A model generated the notes under the pieces. The model was not told the origin of the DNA. It made no database searches and saw only the letters and a program-made list of their open reading frames with translations. Positions 1-14,400 of a stretch of DNA of 64,000 nucleotides are shown here, piece by piece. The stretch comes from Zygaena filipendulae (lineage: Eukaryota; Arthropoda; Insecta; Lepidoptera; Zygaenidae). Position 1 is the stretch's first letter. The number at the start of each line of letters is the position of its first letter. A program made the position numbers and the translations under genes. The stretch is taken from positions 6,574,501 to 6,638,500 of the forward strand of contig OU015660.1 in the NCBI GenBank assembly GCA_907165275.2, given 5' to 3'.

Positions 1-995
1 ACGTTGTGGGTGGGTGAACTTTGTCAATTTTGATGATGGGAACATTTCTTGCTTAAGTCCTATCACAATACTGTGTACTAACTTCTATGTCGTTGTGACA
101 CGACCGAGTTCGTGAAGCAAGACTTGCAGACAAAAACAATACAGTAATAGTTAAACGCCCACTAGGCCATTCCTATATAAATATCGACCTATGCCAAAAA
201 CTCACCTATGAAACAAAATATCGCTTTGTCTTTAGCTGAACATTATTTTTTATGAAATGATTTGTTGACGCTGACAAATTGAGTGTTGAATGACTTACAA
301 GTAACATTTATGTATAGGCACAAATATTTGAAAGTGATCGTGTGAGTTGTGTTGGTTGTATTATGGTTCTTTAAACGTATACTAATACATAATTAAACTA
401 TAGTTGGTCTGTGTAAATATCCGTCATACAAAAAGTAATTGACCACTTTAAATGAAACTTAGCATGTAGTTATCGGTCTTGTTATCAGTCAATCTTGGGA
501 TTTATCCACATTTAAAAGATAGATAAATAATGAAAACAAGTAGAGTTTCTGTTGGAATATTAAAAAATATGAATATAAATTTTGAATAAATTTCAAAGAA
601 AATTTGAATCAAAGATTTTAGTATTTTTCTCTATACATAGACACATTGTACATGCATGAAGCACTACAGAAAGGGAATAAACTGGATTTTTCCAGTAGTC
701 CTGGTAAAAGTGATTCAAAAGTCTGTATTTAAAGCGTAAAACATAACAAACAAACAAACTCACATTCGCATTTATACTATTTATAAAGATTTTATAAATT
801 AATAATGTGCTGCTGCTAATGCTGTGTAAATGTGGCGGAATTTGTATACCTAATAGTTATGCATTAGTGATGAACAATGTGTAGTAATAAAATGAGGCGT
901 TCGCCGAAAGGTTGTAGTTTTGCTAAACAACATCCCACAGAACATCTTGTTATGGTTCAATTAATGAGATTGCTTCCAAAAGTTCCACCTATGTA

Positions 996-1090
996 CAGTC
1001 GACTCTCGTTAATTCAAACCTGCGATAATTCGAACTTCTCTATAATTCAAAGTTATCACGAGTTCCCTACAAAATCTCTTTATATTTCGA
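996..1090 (+). mobile_element. Possible pogo/Tigger-type transposon terminus
   Basis: After a TA, CAGTCGACTCTCGTTAATTC is followed by short echoes (GATAATTCGAACTT, TATAATTCAAAGTT), the style of pogo/Tigger ends. I find no partner end or transposase frame nearby. Confidence 0.35.
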
Positions 1091-2049
1091 ACTAAATCGA
1101 TACATCATTTTTATGCACTTGGTAATCATACAAGTAATGCACTCATTATAAGAGCTAATGTGTACCCTACCTTCATCGGAATACAAAGCATTCTATCGGT
1201 TTGCTTTCATTGTGCTCGCTCGTACCGCGTACCCATGCATGAATAATGATATTGCCGTGTGTAATGACAAGTCACATTCTATTGTTTCACTTTATACGGC
1301 CGCTGATTGGTTTCGTTACTTTAAACTTACTAAATATCAGCGACCTTTAGTAATTTAGTAGTGTCTTGGTCACTTGATTTTATAGATGACAACCCTACCG
1401 TTCACAATTAGGCGCGAATCGCGATTCATGAAAATATGACTCAGCATTATATACGTAGTATTGTTCAGAGTATTAATTTTCGTTTATCAAATACGTAAGT
1501 ACTTATTCCTAACTGATGACCGGAAATAGAGGAGTCTTTAAGATAGAGTCTTTACAGAGTGGAAAATGCTTCTAAACGTGAAATAACTTTAAGCAAACTT
1601 TCGCTATTAGGCCGCAAAAGTTAAAATACTGGTAGCGCTAAATTTCGTAGATATATGAAGAATTTAAATAAAACATGTTAGGATCTTAGGATCATCTTAG
1701 GATAAAATTTATACCTAAATAAGTTTTTATTTATGTTAAGAGAGCTCTAATAAATCCTCATCACCGTGATGAAAACATTATACAAAATAAGAGAACCGAG
1801 GAGCAGCAAGAACGTTAGCTGTTGTCCTTGACTCGCGAACGCTGGCGCCAAAGAACGCCTCCCACCCACCTCCTCACCGTCTCTGAGCCCCTTATCCCAA
1901 ATTATATTTAGCACTGATCACATATTATACTTTATTAACTGTGAAGAAGGGTGTTCTTCAACTTGATTTATTGCCTATGAAATTTCTTCATCAAGAACTC
2001 TGGTCAGAAAAGTCTACATAAGCGTAACTAATGCGAAATTTTAATTTTC

Positions 2050-2280
2050 TTAACCGATTTCAAAAAGGAGGAGGTTGTCAATTCGGATCTTTATGTATTT
2101 ATTTATTTATTTTTTATGTATTTTCGGGCATAACCCCGTCATATTATATAGACGGATTTGCAATGCAACATTCTTTTTGAAAGGTGTTTGGTGGTTTATT
2201 CCGAAGTGGTCTTATTCAAATTTCATATAGTTCTGATGATGAGTTTCGGAGACAGACAACGGAACTTTTGAAGTCGGTTA
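2050..2280. mobile_element. TIR element with TTAACCGA ends
   Basis: The left end TTAACCGATTTCAAAA and the right end CTTTTGAAGTCGGTTA are imperfect inverted repeats around about 200 bases (AGGAGGAGGTTGTCAATTCG inside). It is a lepidopteran-type short TIR repeat. A solitary end recurs at 35120-35158. Confidence 0.6.
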
Positions 2281-3838
2281 GATAGTAGTTTGTTAAAATT
2301 TAGTTAAATGCTATCTTTTAATTAAAATAACTACGATGATAAAATTCTTGTCTCATAAAATTAGATTTACATTCCTTTAATAAAATAATTTATTCTTATG
2401 ATAAATCTAATTACTGCTGCTGCTTGAGACAATAGAATATCTCTAGGATTATTATAAAGTGGTGTCCAAACGGTAAAACCGAGTCAATGACCACAGACAT
2501 CACTCGTCATGAGCAACGATACCGCATTGAGTGTCTTAATGGGTGTACCCGCTAGGGTCACGCTAGCTGGCTCAAATTTAGGACAGCTAACATTCATGGT
2601 ATAGAGATTGTATTGATTTTTTTACTAAGAACCAAGTAACCAACCATAAAAGTTAAATTTAAATATAATTATAATACGTTGACGAATATACTGTAATTTC
2701 AAAAACCTTTTGCTACAGACGAATCGCATAACATTTCCTGAGAGTCAAGGCATTGCAATGCAGAGGAAGTATTTTATCCAACTGCAACTGCAATAATGCA
2801 CTGCCTTTTATATAATTATGCAGTGTGGAGTTTATATCTCATGAGTTCTCATGACATTGAGAATGTCGGAAGTATTTTTTATCATATTGTTATAACTTAA
2901 ATGCCTACAACTCATTGGTTTTCTAAAAAATTCTGGTTTTTCTTTCAGAATATTTTTTGAATAAATTATCTATAAATACCTATCATTTAAAAGTCCACTA
3001 ACTAAAATTAGACAGAGTTTGTAAGGGTACGTTTAAATTCTTAAGAGATGCCCGTATACAAATTGTTCTAGATATATAGAAATAGCACATTCGGCATTTT
3101 AAACGAAACTGTCTGCAGGTCAATGGATTCCTTAGCCAAGAAATGTTTCATATGGACGAAACGCTAAAGGGCAGGCATAACGGCATTCCAATAACAAGCC
3201 TATCAGCAGCTGGATAGTAATATTGCTTTGTATTTCTGTTGTCTGCTGTTCCTCCAATAAATAGGAGTATGGTAAGGTTCGTACGTTGGGGTAATAAACC
3301 GGCTAACTCCAACAATTCATTAATAAGTAAGGTTTTTGGAACGGTAATATATAATTTAATAAAGTAAGACAGGTAATATTTTATGTTATGTAAGAAAATC
3401 AGCAAAACCAAGAGTGTCAAAATCAAAATATGAAATTCATAATTTTGAATTAAATAAAATAATGACAGGAATACAATATAATGGTATAGGTATAGCCGCT
3501 TCGACAGTAGAAACCACACAAAACGGAAGAATATTGAAGAAATAAAATGATGCCTTTTATCTTATTACCTTCGACCTACCTACCTTCTTGTTGTTGTTTA
3601 ATTACCTATCAATTAATTAATTATCAATCAATCAATCATTCAGGTTATCGAAATTGCTTAAGAATATGCCTGATTAATTTTTCGTGCCTATGACATTGCA
3701 ATTAATGGATGATTTAGATTTTGAATTGAGATTATTTATTTTAAAGAATAATTTAGGATATAAAGATGAAACCTTTAGTATCTATGAGTATGAAATAAGC
3801 AGATAGTTTAGTTCTTACTCTTATATTTTTAATACTAT

Positions 3839-3923
3839 AGCTGTGCCCCGTGGTTTCACTTGTCAATTTTTCTTAAAATATACAATGTACATAATCGCGG
3901 ATTCTACTCTTTTATTATAGTAT
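3839..3923 (-). mobile_element. Helitron-like fragment (variant)
   Basis: AGCTGTGCCCCGTGGTTTCA followed by a short body ending ATCGCGGATTCTACTCTTTT. It is an internally deleted version of the tandem variant at 21659-22213. Confidence 0.6.
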
Positions 3924-6184
3924 AGATATTTATGTATGATACCAGTAATAGGGTGTCAAAGCGCATGTAATGATATGGTAACTATCCGGTATTTTGAGCG
4001 AGATATCGCGCGTTGCGTCGGTTCCATACGCTCATAATACCGCCACGCGCCAGTCACTTTTGAGTACCTAAATGCTATTTAGGCGACCTAAAGTAATAAA
4101 TCATAGTCCATTCCATAATGTATACCTAAGTACACGAAGGAATAACAAAATCTAAATCCTAAATTATACTAAATATTTTAGAAGAATTATTAAATAGGAG
4201 AAAATCATCAAATGTATAAATGAACGGTTAATTAACCTAAAATAACTAACAATAAGTAATGACTAATTACTTAAGGCACTTGAAGAACATACAGATTCAT
4301 GGTGGGCAAGGGCATTTAAAAAAGCTCATTTAGAGAGAAAAAGAACCCATAAGTTGGAAAACTGTTCACCTGGAAATGTGTTCGCCTTTCCAAACTAAGT
4401 ATTATTTGTGTGGTTCACCTCATACTATAATGGTTCACCTTCACGATTACTTTTGGTAGCCGGTAGGTAGGTAATTACTTACTGCGGTTCTGAACAACGT
4501 ACTGAAATTCAACGATGCCGATGATCAAATTTTACGACTTATTTGGGTACAAGTAAATCTATCATCATCATAAAATGCATCATAAAATTAGTGCAATATA
4601 TTGCTTCGTAGGAAGTATTTTCCTTACTGTATGATAATGTAAGACAATAGGAAAATATACATAGGTATTTCATCGAATGAGTACTTTTACGATATTGAAA
4701 GTTTTACTTCAAAAAAAGTATGTAAAATGAAACCAAAGTATACCTGACAAATACTTGTTAGTTGTTATGTCATATTTCAGTGTGTTATACATATTAATAT
4801 ACGTATATATTAGTTCTAGAGCTATGAAGTAGGTACGTAACTACGTATATTACTACTTAGGTCGTAAAAAGTAATTATTTAAACTTGTGGAGCTATTAAT
4901 TCCTCAAGTATTAGTGTAATACTATAATGAACTGTATTAAAACAATGCTAACATGTAGACACGCAATAATATAAAACAAGCTCATGGATCACAAAAATTT
5001 TGTACGAATAGCTAACAACTCGTGCCTACTTATTTAATTGTTAGGTAGGTAAGTATATCGTAAGCGTAACGTCCATTTTCGATCGCCGCACTGTGTAATC
5101 CGATTTACTGAGAAAAATAAAACCAGTAAAGCTGTATTTCACGGTATTTTACGAACAAAAATGGGCGCTTTGAAAAGACTGTACCTAACTCGTTGTTTTT
5201 TGTTTTATAAACAACTACAAATCCGTCACAGAAACAAAAATTTTAAACCATATAATTTTTTTTTACATGAATTTTTCTACTCATTAATAGGTTTATATTA
5301 TATTCTATATTATATTTTAATATACTGTTCATATTAATTAAATACCATTATAAGTAGGTAAATTCTGGTAATGGACGATGACGTTTTTTATTATCTATAA
5401 AATTTATATAAAACTTTCGACGGATCAAATGTGCCGATATTTTTAATTTCTACTATGTGGATTTAAAGCCTTTAAACTAATTAAGTTTATTGTAATTTGC
5501 TATAGGTACAGAAAATTTCTTAAATTTCTAAAATGTCTTATAGGTTACCTACCTACCTATTTTCATCATACTAAAATAGTTTCCTTTTCTGAAATTCTTC
5601 GTAGAGTAAGTAATTACAGTAGATAAGGTTTTAAGTACAGTCGGCATCAAAAGTATTTCAAAATTTATTGTTAGTTAATAAAATGTTATTGTAATAACGT
5701 TATAGGTAATTCATTAAACTAAAATATTTTCTCTTTTTACGAAATTCTTCGTAGTGATAGCATCAAAATTAATTTGATATACTGTATTTGTCAGTTGATG
5801 AATGATGGTGATTCCTAAAAGTTAAATGTCGAGAGTTATATAGTATGTATAATTTCGATACGCCCATACGTACTATCGTGTTTCTTAGAAAGATAGATGA
5901 ACAAGAAATGCTCTCGTGCAAACCATGTGGGCGGACCGGGTTTACTTTTACTGTTTGTTTCGCGGTCGCCTGCCAGCAGTAAAATAAATTGATCCAGCGC
6001 GATTTTTATTGACATCGTAGGCCGTAGGCGAGTAAACTATTTTACTACAGTCAACAAAAGTTAAATGTACGCAGTAAGAACATATGCCAGCTATGGTTAA
6101 ATAAATAATCTTTATATTATAAATGCAAATGGTCCAAGCAAACTAAGCAGAGTTTGTACCTTGGGTGTCAAAGATCAAAATATA

Positions 6185-6330
6185 TTGTCAACACAATAGT
6201 AGGTAGATACTTATATAACACCTTTACTAAATTCCCAGACTCAAATAAAACACAAATGTTCATCATAGTCATAGAACCCGTGACACCTGCACCAGTAGTT
6301 CATTGACCACTAGACTTTTATTTTTCATAG
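6185..6330 (-). mobile_element. tRNA-derived SINE-like repeat, copy 1
   Basis: On the minus strand an A-box-like AGTCTAGTGGTCAATG is followed 30 bases later by a B-box-like CACGGGTTCTATGAC, then ACATTTGTGTTTTATTTGAG. The tail is AT-rich. Confidence 0.5.
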
Positions 6331-6621
6331 CTATTCCGACTAGAAATCAAGTAGATTAACGTTCTAGTTCAAATTATGTAAGAAAATCAACAGAGCTCGG
6401 GCCGAGTGTGTGTGAAGAGTTTAACCTTTAGCCACTTGTTTTTATGTTTGTTGGTTATTAGTTACGCAATAAAAACGATCAATTGTAATTATAGTTTCTC
6501 CAGTTATTTATATACATAATATAGTATAAGCCCACAAACACTAGCAAAACGAATACAATAAATAACAAAAGACGACAGAAATTTCGATCTAATGGCGGAT
6601 ACGCAAGTTGCATATTTTTAC

Positions 6622-6637
6622 AAAAAAAAAAAAAAAA
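6622..6637 (+). repeat. A16 run
   Basis: A homopolymer in intergenic DNA with no recognisable element attached. Confidence 0.6.
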
Positions 6638-8200
6638 GCAGCTAATAATTATGTATTTTTACCAACTTCGTTTCGCAAACCAGATGCATTTCAGCCTGAT
6701 CACCATTGAATGCGGCACCAAGATCAAGCCTTTAGAACGTTGCTGCCAAAATACTTTTGTATAATACCGTAATTAAGAGACACGAAATTATCATAAAAAT
6801 AAAAATTACAAAACACACCGAGAGCTGTTATGTTTTGAATATTGCTTCAACAAATTAGAAACGTAAACCAAATGAAAATGTTCTATAATACTCACTACCT
6901 AACCTAACAACAACCTAATAACAAGAGTAAAGACTAGTAACAACGAGTGACGACTGAAATAAAAATTTCCGAGTGTCCTTCCTGCGGGACTCACTTGGTT
7001 GAAAGCGTTGAAGGACGTACTCCTTTGTGAACTATCATAGCTGCTCACCTCATGTTACATCACAAAGACAATGAGCACGCAATTCTCTGCCTTATTCATT
7101 CAGAAAATAAGAGTTAAATGCTTGTAACCAAACGTGAAGCGCACGAAGCACAAAGTGCACATGCAACAGAGCATGAACCATGTAATACGCACGTGGAAGC
7201 GGACTCGGATGTTTTTAAATCATGTACCAGATATATAATATCCTGACGTAATAAAACTATTGTTTGTTCGTTTGCACAAAAGCGCATCGCATTGTCTTTT
7301 GAGACAGAAGAAATGCAGTCCGTGCCTGCTAAAATCCCATGGTGCTTTTACCCCTCTGCTGTAATGGTGGAGTTAAGGGAAATAATGGTGACTAACCTGC
7401 AAAATTAGCTTACGACCTGGATTAATATAAAGAGTACTTTTTCAGATACATGAACGACCAACTAAAATGATCTCAATAACAATCAAAAACCGCTTGATCG
7501 GATAAAACTGTTAACAGTAGATAATCTTTGGGAATATAATTGTAAACATAAATAAGAATCTAAAAATTATTTCACTGATTAAAAGCTATAAGCTATATAG
7601 TAAATCTGATTGATATAGGAAAACCGAAGAATAGCTAGTGGATAATAAAATAAAAGATTTGAAGCTAAAAGTGGAACAAAGAAGTAAATACATAACTTTT
7701 AATTACCAGGCGGTAATAATATTGTGAAATCCAATTTTATCATAAGAGGGGATACTTTTAATTAACCACATGAAATAATTTAATGCCCATCAACAAAATT
7801 GGAAGGGCATGCTAATACTAATGCGGGTGTGGCAGATGTTAATGAATGGGGCGTATTGATGCCTGCGAGCTGCGCACACGACGCTTCGTCGATACTTTAA
7901 ATGGGTAAACACTGAACTGAACGGCTACTAAGTACGCAAACAATGTAAGTTGTAACTAAATACATATATTATTTTAATAATGATTAATAATATAACTTAA
8001 CACATTTTTTTCTATGGAATCGTTAATAATTGTAACAGTTTTAACAATTTTAAATATCAGGACCGGAAGATATAAACAATATGTAGATGATTGAAATTTA
8101 AAAATTTAAAATAATCATTCATGTGGAAAGAGTCATATCCAACAACAAATGTAATGTGATGTAAACTTGTGTTTGCATTCACATGAAAAACAAGTACTTA

Positions 8201-8430
8201 TCTATACTATCTATAATTCTATAGGTAGTAATAGTATAAAGAGGTAAAGTTTGTGAATTGCGAGTTTGTGACGTTGTAGGGGGATCTCTCTGGATCTACT
8301 GAACCAATTTTTAAAATTCTTTCACTTATAGGAAGTTACGGGAGTCCTAAGTGACATTGGCTACTTTTTATCCTGAAATTACTCCGAACTCTGAAATTAC
8401 CGCGGATGAGACCGTGGGGGACAGCTAGTA
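8201..8430 (+). mobile_element. Helitron-like copy
   Basis: Starts TCTATACTATC and ends GGGGGACAGCTAGT. The GAACTC block is decayed to CGAACTC. Confidence 0.7.
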
Positions 8431-11400
8431 AGGAATAAAGTAAGTCCATCAATGCACAAAATAAACCACTTGGTCTAGAAACCTATAATTACTGAATGAA
8501 AAAAAGGCGTATGAGGAAAGTATTTAATGTAGGCAAGCCCTAAAAAGGGTTTTGTTTTATAATTTTACCGCTGAGGTAGTAAAAAGTGGTAAAAGTTTTT
8601 ATAGAAATACTACTAGTTTTGAAGTTATAATCATGAAAACCGATATTTGGACTCTTCTTTTCAAATAAAGAAACACGTATTTCGTGGTCTTTGAAAATTC
8701 AGCCCCCGAACGGTTGAAAAGGGTCAAGCGCAAAAGAAACTTTAATGACCAGTTAATAGGTAGATAATATTTAATATGCGAGAGCAAAAAGAGACAATGA
8801 CACGTTTGCTAGTAGTACGTGAACAATGAACATGCATACAAATAGGCACGACAGCCGATGTTGCCCGAGGAGATTGACAGTATATTTTGGTTGTACACAA
8901 AAACCATACTTTCGCTGAAGTCACCGGTATGTAACAGATTCGATTGTAGGAAACTTTCCAATGTAGGCGTCGATGCTCAAATGTTCATTGTGTTACGCGA
9001 AAGCAATGTTAAAACAAAAGGTAGATATTATTATGTCGCATAATATGGAATTAAATGAGTAACTTGTATTTTGAGATTTTTTTGCGGGAGAGCCGAAGAC
9101 TTCCGACTAAATAAAAATGTTCATAATTTTTTTCTGTGCCTAAAGAAGTTTCACTTCCAAGAATATAATTTTCTGATATTGGCATACGATTACGTTAGTT
9201 TCGATGTACAGAGGGTGCATTAGGTAGGCACTACATTGAACAAAACTGTATCATTATTTTCCAAGCTTGTAGATTACTCCTTAGACTTGGTCATTATACA
9301 TTGCATAGATGCGATGAGAACCATTGTAGATGAGAGGTTCTACGTCTCCTTCAGAGGTTGGACAAACAATGTCAATATAGCCTAAAGGCCATAGTAAATT
9401 ATTAAACTAAATTACTGATTATTAATTTTCTAGTAGTATTTATAGTATTATGAGGCTGAGAAGGATGTTTGCGAAGTACGCGCGTCAAAACTCGCGGTGC
9501 GTAGTCCTATATGTATATATAATTAAAAAAATTGAGAACATTATATTACGTACGTGTAGAGCTTAGGGTGCCTCGTCAAATCCGCAAATTAATTATACTT
9601 AATTTAATTAAAGCCGCTAGTCGCCAGTTATAAAACAAGGCAGGTAATATAATAATTTGCTCATTTTTTACCCTAAACAAGATAGGGGTTAAAAGTGTTA
9701 AAACCGATTGCTCGACTGACAACGTAGCGTGACACAGCTGTCTGTATAAGTACGTATATCTACGCAAAAACTAAATATATATATATTTTTTTTTATAAAA
9801 GTAAAAGCTCTGAAAAATATGAATATTTTAACGTAATATTTGAATTATTAAGCTTTTTTCAATTAATTAATATGTATATTACGTTTATAAAAAATTCCAA
9901 CTACTTAGAAATTAGTGCGTTATGGGATTAATTTAGTTGATTAATAAAATAAACATCAAAAGCAGCTGACACCATTTTCTTGTTAATGTACTTTAAGGTT
10001 GTAGGAGACTAGACGAGGTAGGTATTAACAGTTAGTTACGTCAACTTGTTTTTCATGTAATTATTTGTTATAACGCAAAATATTGTTTACATATTATATT
10101 TTTATAACCCTAGTAACCCAAATAAAAGTATAGTAAACACCGTCTTTATGAAGTTTAATTATCATCAAATGCTTATTTAATTGTAATTACAACTCCTAAA
10201 TTATGAGAAACGTTTTTAGAAGTTGTAATACAGTTTTTGAACAATATGCCGTTCTTAGAATCCCATGTAGATATTGGAGCAGTAGCCGATATTGTGGCCC
10301 ACTTTTAAATACGCATGTATATTGTATACGCCTGCATTCTTCTCCCGGCCCAGGCGAATTTGGTATAATCTACTAATGCCACTTTAGATAGTTATGCTCT
10401 TTCCATTAATAAAAGCATTTCTCTAATGAAAAAATTACCATCAAAGACTAGTTTTCAACCTCGCTCCGGTAGGCGGCAATAGATTTTTTTACGACCGTTC
10501 ATATCGTGGTCGCCATATTGATTGAATCCACATGAGTAGAAAGTCGAATACGTAATGCCATCGGACATCGGTACGATATATCTTCGAGCTGTCACAGCTG
10601 GTTATGATATCGTCATGACAGACCTATTCTGAACATGTTTAGTTTAGGGCCTCATTTTGATAAGTCAAACTTTTTGGGCATAGTTTTTTTGTTACGATGC
10701 AATGGCGTCACTCGTTCGATTTTCGTAACGATATTAACTAAGCAGTTATGTTCGTATGCTGACTTGGACGCTCGTTCAAACCTCATTGCTTTTTTAATAA
10801 CTTTTTTGTTGATGCACTTCTCAAGCGTGTACACATTAACACATCGCCCTTTTTTAGTTACAAATTTGCAAAACATACCTAATCATTTTATTCGTTTAAT
10901 GTAGGAACTGGAAAATAACTATATTAAGTATGTATATTTGGTTTTCACCATGTCAAAGTCATTTCGAGCTCGTTGCTCCAGCTATCGGAGAGTATAGCCT
11001 GAGAAAGCAAGTAGTTATTCCGAGTAAAATCATTTAGCTCCGAAAGCAAGTCCCACTGTAGGTACAATGGTGCCGCTAAAATTGAAAAATCCTCGATTGA
11101 GACACAATTATTTAATAAATTCTATCAATAACAAAGTACACACAGAATAGAGAAAGAAGAACCGCAAGTACATACTTAATTATATTTGTTATGTCCATTT
11201 AAACTACCTCCATTTACTATATCGTATGTAATTTTATGTATGAAACAAATTGTAAATGGTAGGTACTAGGTACCATATCGTTCGCAATGCGTTCAGAATG
11301 GCGGCGCAGAAAATGACTGAGTTAGCACCTAGCAGTCTTACCTTATTCTCATAGAGTTGTCGTTTAAGCAACTCTCTCTAATTAATGACTTTCCAAACCA

Positions 11401-14400
11401 GTAGCCATTGAATGAATAGAATAGTTTCTAAGAGTATGATCTAGGTATTCTACAAAACTAGGTATGTTCAATTTACTTTATTTGTCAATTTATCACCTTC
11501 ATTTATATATTTTAATTTTTTACTGACCGGTAAGTTTATCAGTTGACTACATAAAGTACACCTACTTACTTCAAAAGTAATTTCTAAATTTTAAATAAGT
11601 AATATCTTCGGTTAATTGTAAAGTCGTAATCTGACCTTTATCTGGTTAATTATTTTCAATCTCATCTCAATCTATACTAATATTATAAAGAGGTAAAGTT
11701 TGTGAGTTTGTGAGTTGGTGACGTTGTAGGGAGTAATCTCAGGATCTACTGAACCAATTTTGAAAATTCTTTCACCGGTAACCCTGATTGACATAGGGTA
11801 TTTTTTATCCCGAAATTCTCACGGGAACTCTGAAATTACCGCGAGTGAAACCGCGGGGGACAGCGGGTAAAATATAAACGTATTTGTCTCATTCATGTCC
11901 TTGTCAAGCAAAGTAAAAGCTTAGTACAACATAAGTTATGCGTTTGCACAAAACTTTACCTTTAGATACAACATAATATAATAAACGTAGGTATAAAAAA
12001 ACAAAACAGGAAATGTGTTTTATTACAATGTTGAAACGTATCTTCTTTTTAACGTTTAATTATAAACCTTGCTCTCATCAAGGCATTTTCTTTGTTAAAG
12101 TTTTATTAACCTTGATATACATAATGCCTATGACAATTTACATAAAATTATGACTGACAAGAGAGATGTCTATATATATTTTCAACCTTGGCACTCGCAA
12201 TTTCATTGACTACATATTATTCATTTACAGTTTACACCTTTATGTAGGAAGGTAGGCAGGTAGGTACTTACGAAAATTCAGCTGTAGGCAAAGTGCCAAA
12301 TCACTTTTGACCAGGTAGTTAATACTGGTTCCATGTAAACGAATTTAGAAGCATGATTATTGAGTTAATCTAATTTATCATTAAGTATATTAGAATTGAT
12401 ATTTAAATAAAATTTATCACGTCATCACTACCTATACAATGAATTACCTACTTACTATTAAATTTATTTATTTATAAATACAACCATTAGGTTTTGCGCA
12501 TTGTGCACATAGTGTATGTATGTATATATGTATGTGTGCACATAGTATATGTATTTATTTAGGTATAGGTGTATTGGTGTAGTAATATCAAAATTAAAGA
12601 AATTTTCTTAACTGGTAATGAGTTTCCTAATGGCATGCCATATCCTTATGTGCGCGGCCACGTCTCACGACCAATTTAGATAAATCGTGAGAAACAATTT
12701 CTTGAAACACAATATTCACGCAGTTTAGTTACTTTAATTAGGCCTTATGCTTGCAACCGTGCTTGCAACTGAGTTGCCTAAGTATACCTACCAGTGAATA
12801 AGCATGCGGCCATGCGCTGTTACTGCTAATCATACCTTATATTGCTCTGTAATGAGCCCTGCTGCGGACGCTAGAAAAGGACAACACTGCTCGAATACTG
12901 AGAGGCCATCCCATTCTCTCAGTTCAATTCATGTAACCGTAAAAGTTTGTAGTACAGTCTCAAACCTTGGTTGCTTAGAGACAATTTGGCAGTCGTACCT
13001 ACAAGGTACTGCAACTTGCAATTTGGCTTGCATAAAAACATTCGAAAACAATAAGACTAAGTCATGGCCACTGAACTCGAAAATAAAAAAATTAAATTGG
13101 TTTTATCTATGTAAAATGAAACTTTCTCTTCATAGATGAATTTAACAAATAATTCTTTTTATAGGCAAGTTTTTATAATACATATATCGGATTTTAATGT
13201 GAAATCTGCTTTCATCAGTAGCATTTCAATTTGGTACCTACTTTATTATCAATCAAGTTAAATGGTGGGTTATCAAATTTGCATACATTATTGCATAACA
13301 TAAACTAACATTCGTTACGTGTCTGCACACCAAAACACTTTCACCTCTTCAACGCTAATGCATACACGTATAAGGGAGACTAACAATAAAACAATATATG
13401 TATTTAATTGCAACTGATTAGGTATGTGAAAGCTAGACATTGTGCTATTATTCAACCATTAAATCATTGTTATTTATATATCAAAATAAGTAACTATTTT
13501 ATATATTATACTAATAAAACATTCTGGCCTGACAGTCTGGTTCAAAATTGAAAAAAGTAATTTAATTTGGTTTCAGGGTTCTGTTTTGGACAATTATGTT
13601 TCGCAGTCTATTAAAATAGGTACCTATATGATATCCCAAGCTGCAGCTTCCTTTGATGTTTATCAAGAACTCAGAAGGAGATATTTTGCAGTCTAAACCT
13701 ATACCATAAAGTTCATAATAGAGATTTTGTTGGTGGCCGAAGGAGTCAGAATACTTCAGTCACATGATCAGACGAGAACTAGACACGCTAGAAAAATAAA
13801 GTGAGGCGAGCTTCCTGTGTGGTCACAATCAAAGTCACAACTCCCAATCATGAGGGAACTTTTTAGAAGGACAGGAATGGTCGGTACTATAGGCAGTAGT
13901 TAGTAGATACATTCGACGTCATGAGAATTGATTGTACCACCGTCGCGCGTCGTTTCATCAACGCTATGGTTAAACAAACCCACGACTGAGCGATGTTGAA
14001 ACGACCTCGATTAACATTAATTAAGCGCACGTTTTTACAACAAAATGTTTCGATGTTTCCGCTAAATTCGTCGAGTTCTGTTCACGAATATAAAATGTCT
14101 AAAAATACATTTTTGAGGCTTTTAAAAAAATAAATTCTCGTAGATCCAATTAAAGGAGTCAAAAAAAAAGGTTTAAATGAAAGGTTACCTACATTTAACT
14201 CTTCAAATTTAAAGGTATAGACTATAGATACTTAGTAAGTATTATAAGTTTAACTCATATTTGTGTGTTATTAATAAGATAAAAAGATAAAGATATATAT
14301 CAATATTGTAAGAAGAATCTTTGGTGCAATAAAGTATAATGTATTGTATGTTGAACGATATTAGAAAACTAATTACCTATAGAGGCACATCCACAATGGT

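Larger units (their letters stand above)
1..8200. other. Gene-free AT-rich stretch
   Basis: Apart from the repeats listed separately (996, 2050, 3839, 6185, 6622) I see no coding exon. A GC-richer block lies at 1795-1890, and another at 5925-6050 (GGTCGCCTGCCAGCAG and GATCCAGCGCG). These might be conserved non-coding elements but nothing in the sequence alone proves it. Confidence 0.5.

Noticed and set aside
3148..3519. 123-codon minus-strand ORF rich in Leu, Ile and Tyr
   Set aside because: AT-rich DNA read in this direction gives hydrophobic frames by composition; no family motif or splice signal supports a membrane protein.
10635..10904. Overlapping ORFs on both strands (89 and 74 codons)
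   Set aside because: Both strands are open over the same bases and neither resembles a protein family.
12804..13139. 111-codon plus-strand ORF
   Set aside because: No domain, no splice context, and composition like the surrounding intergenic DNA.
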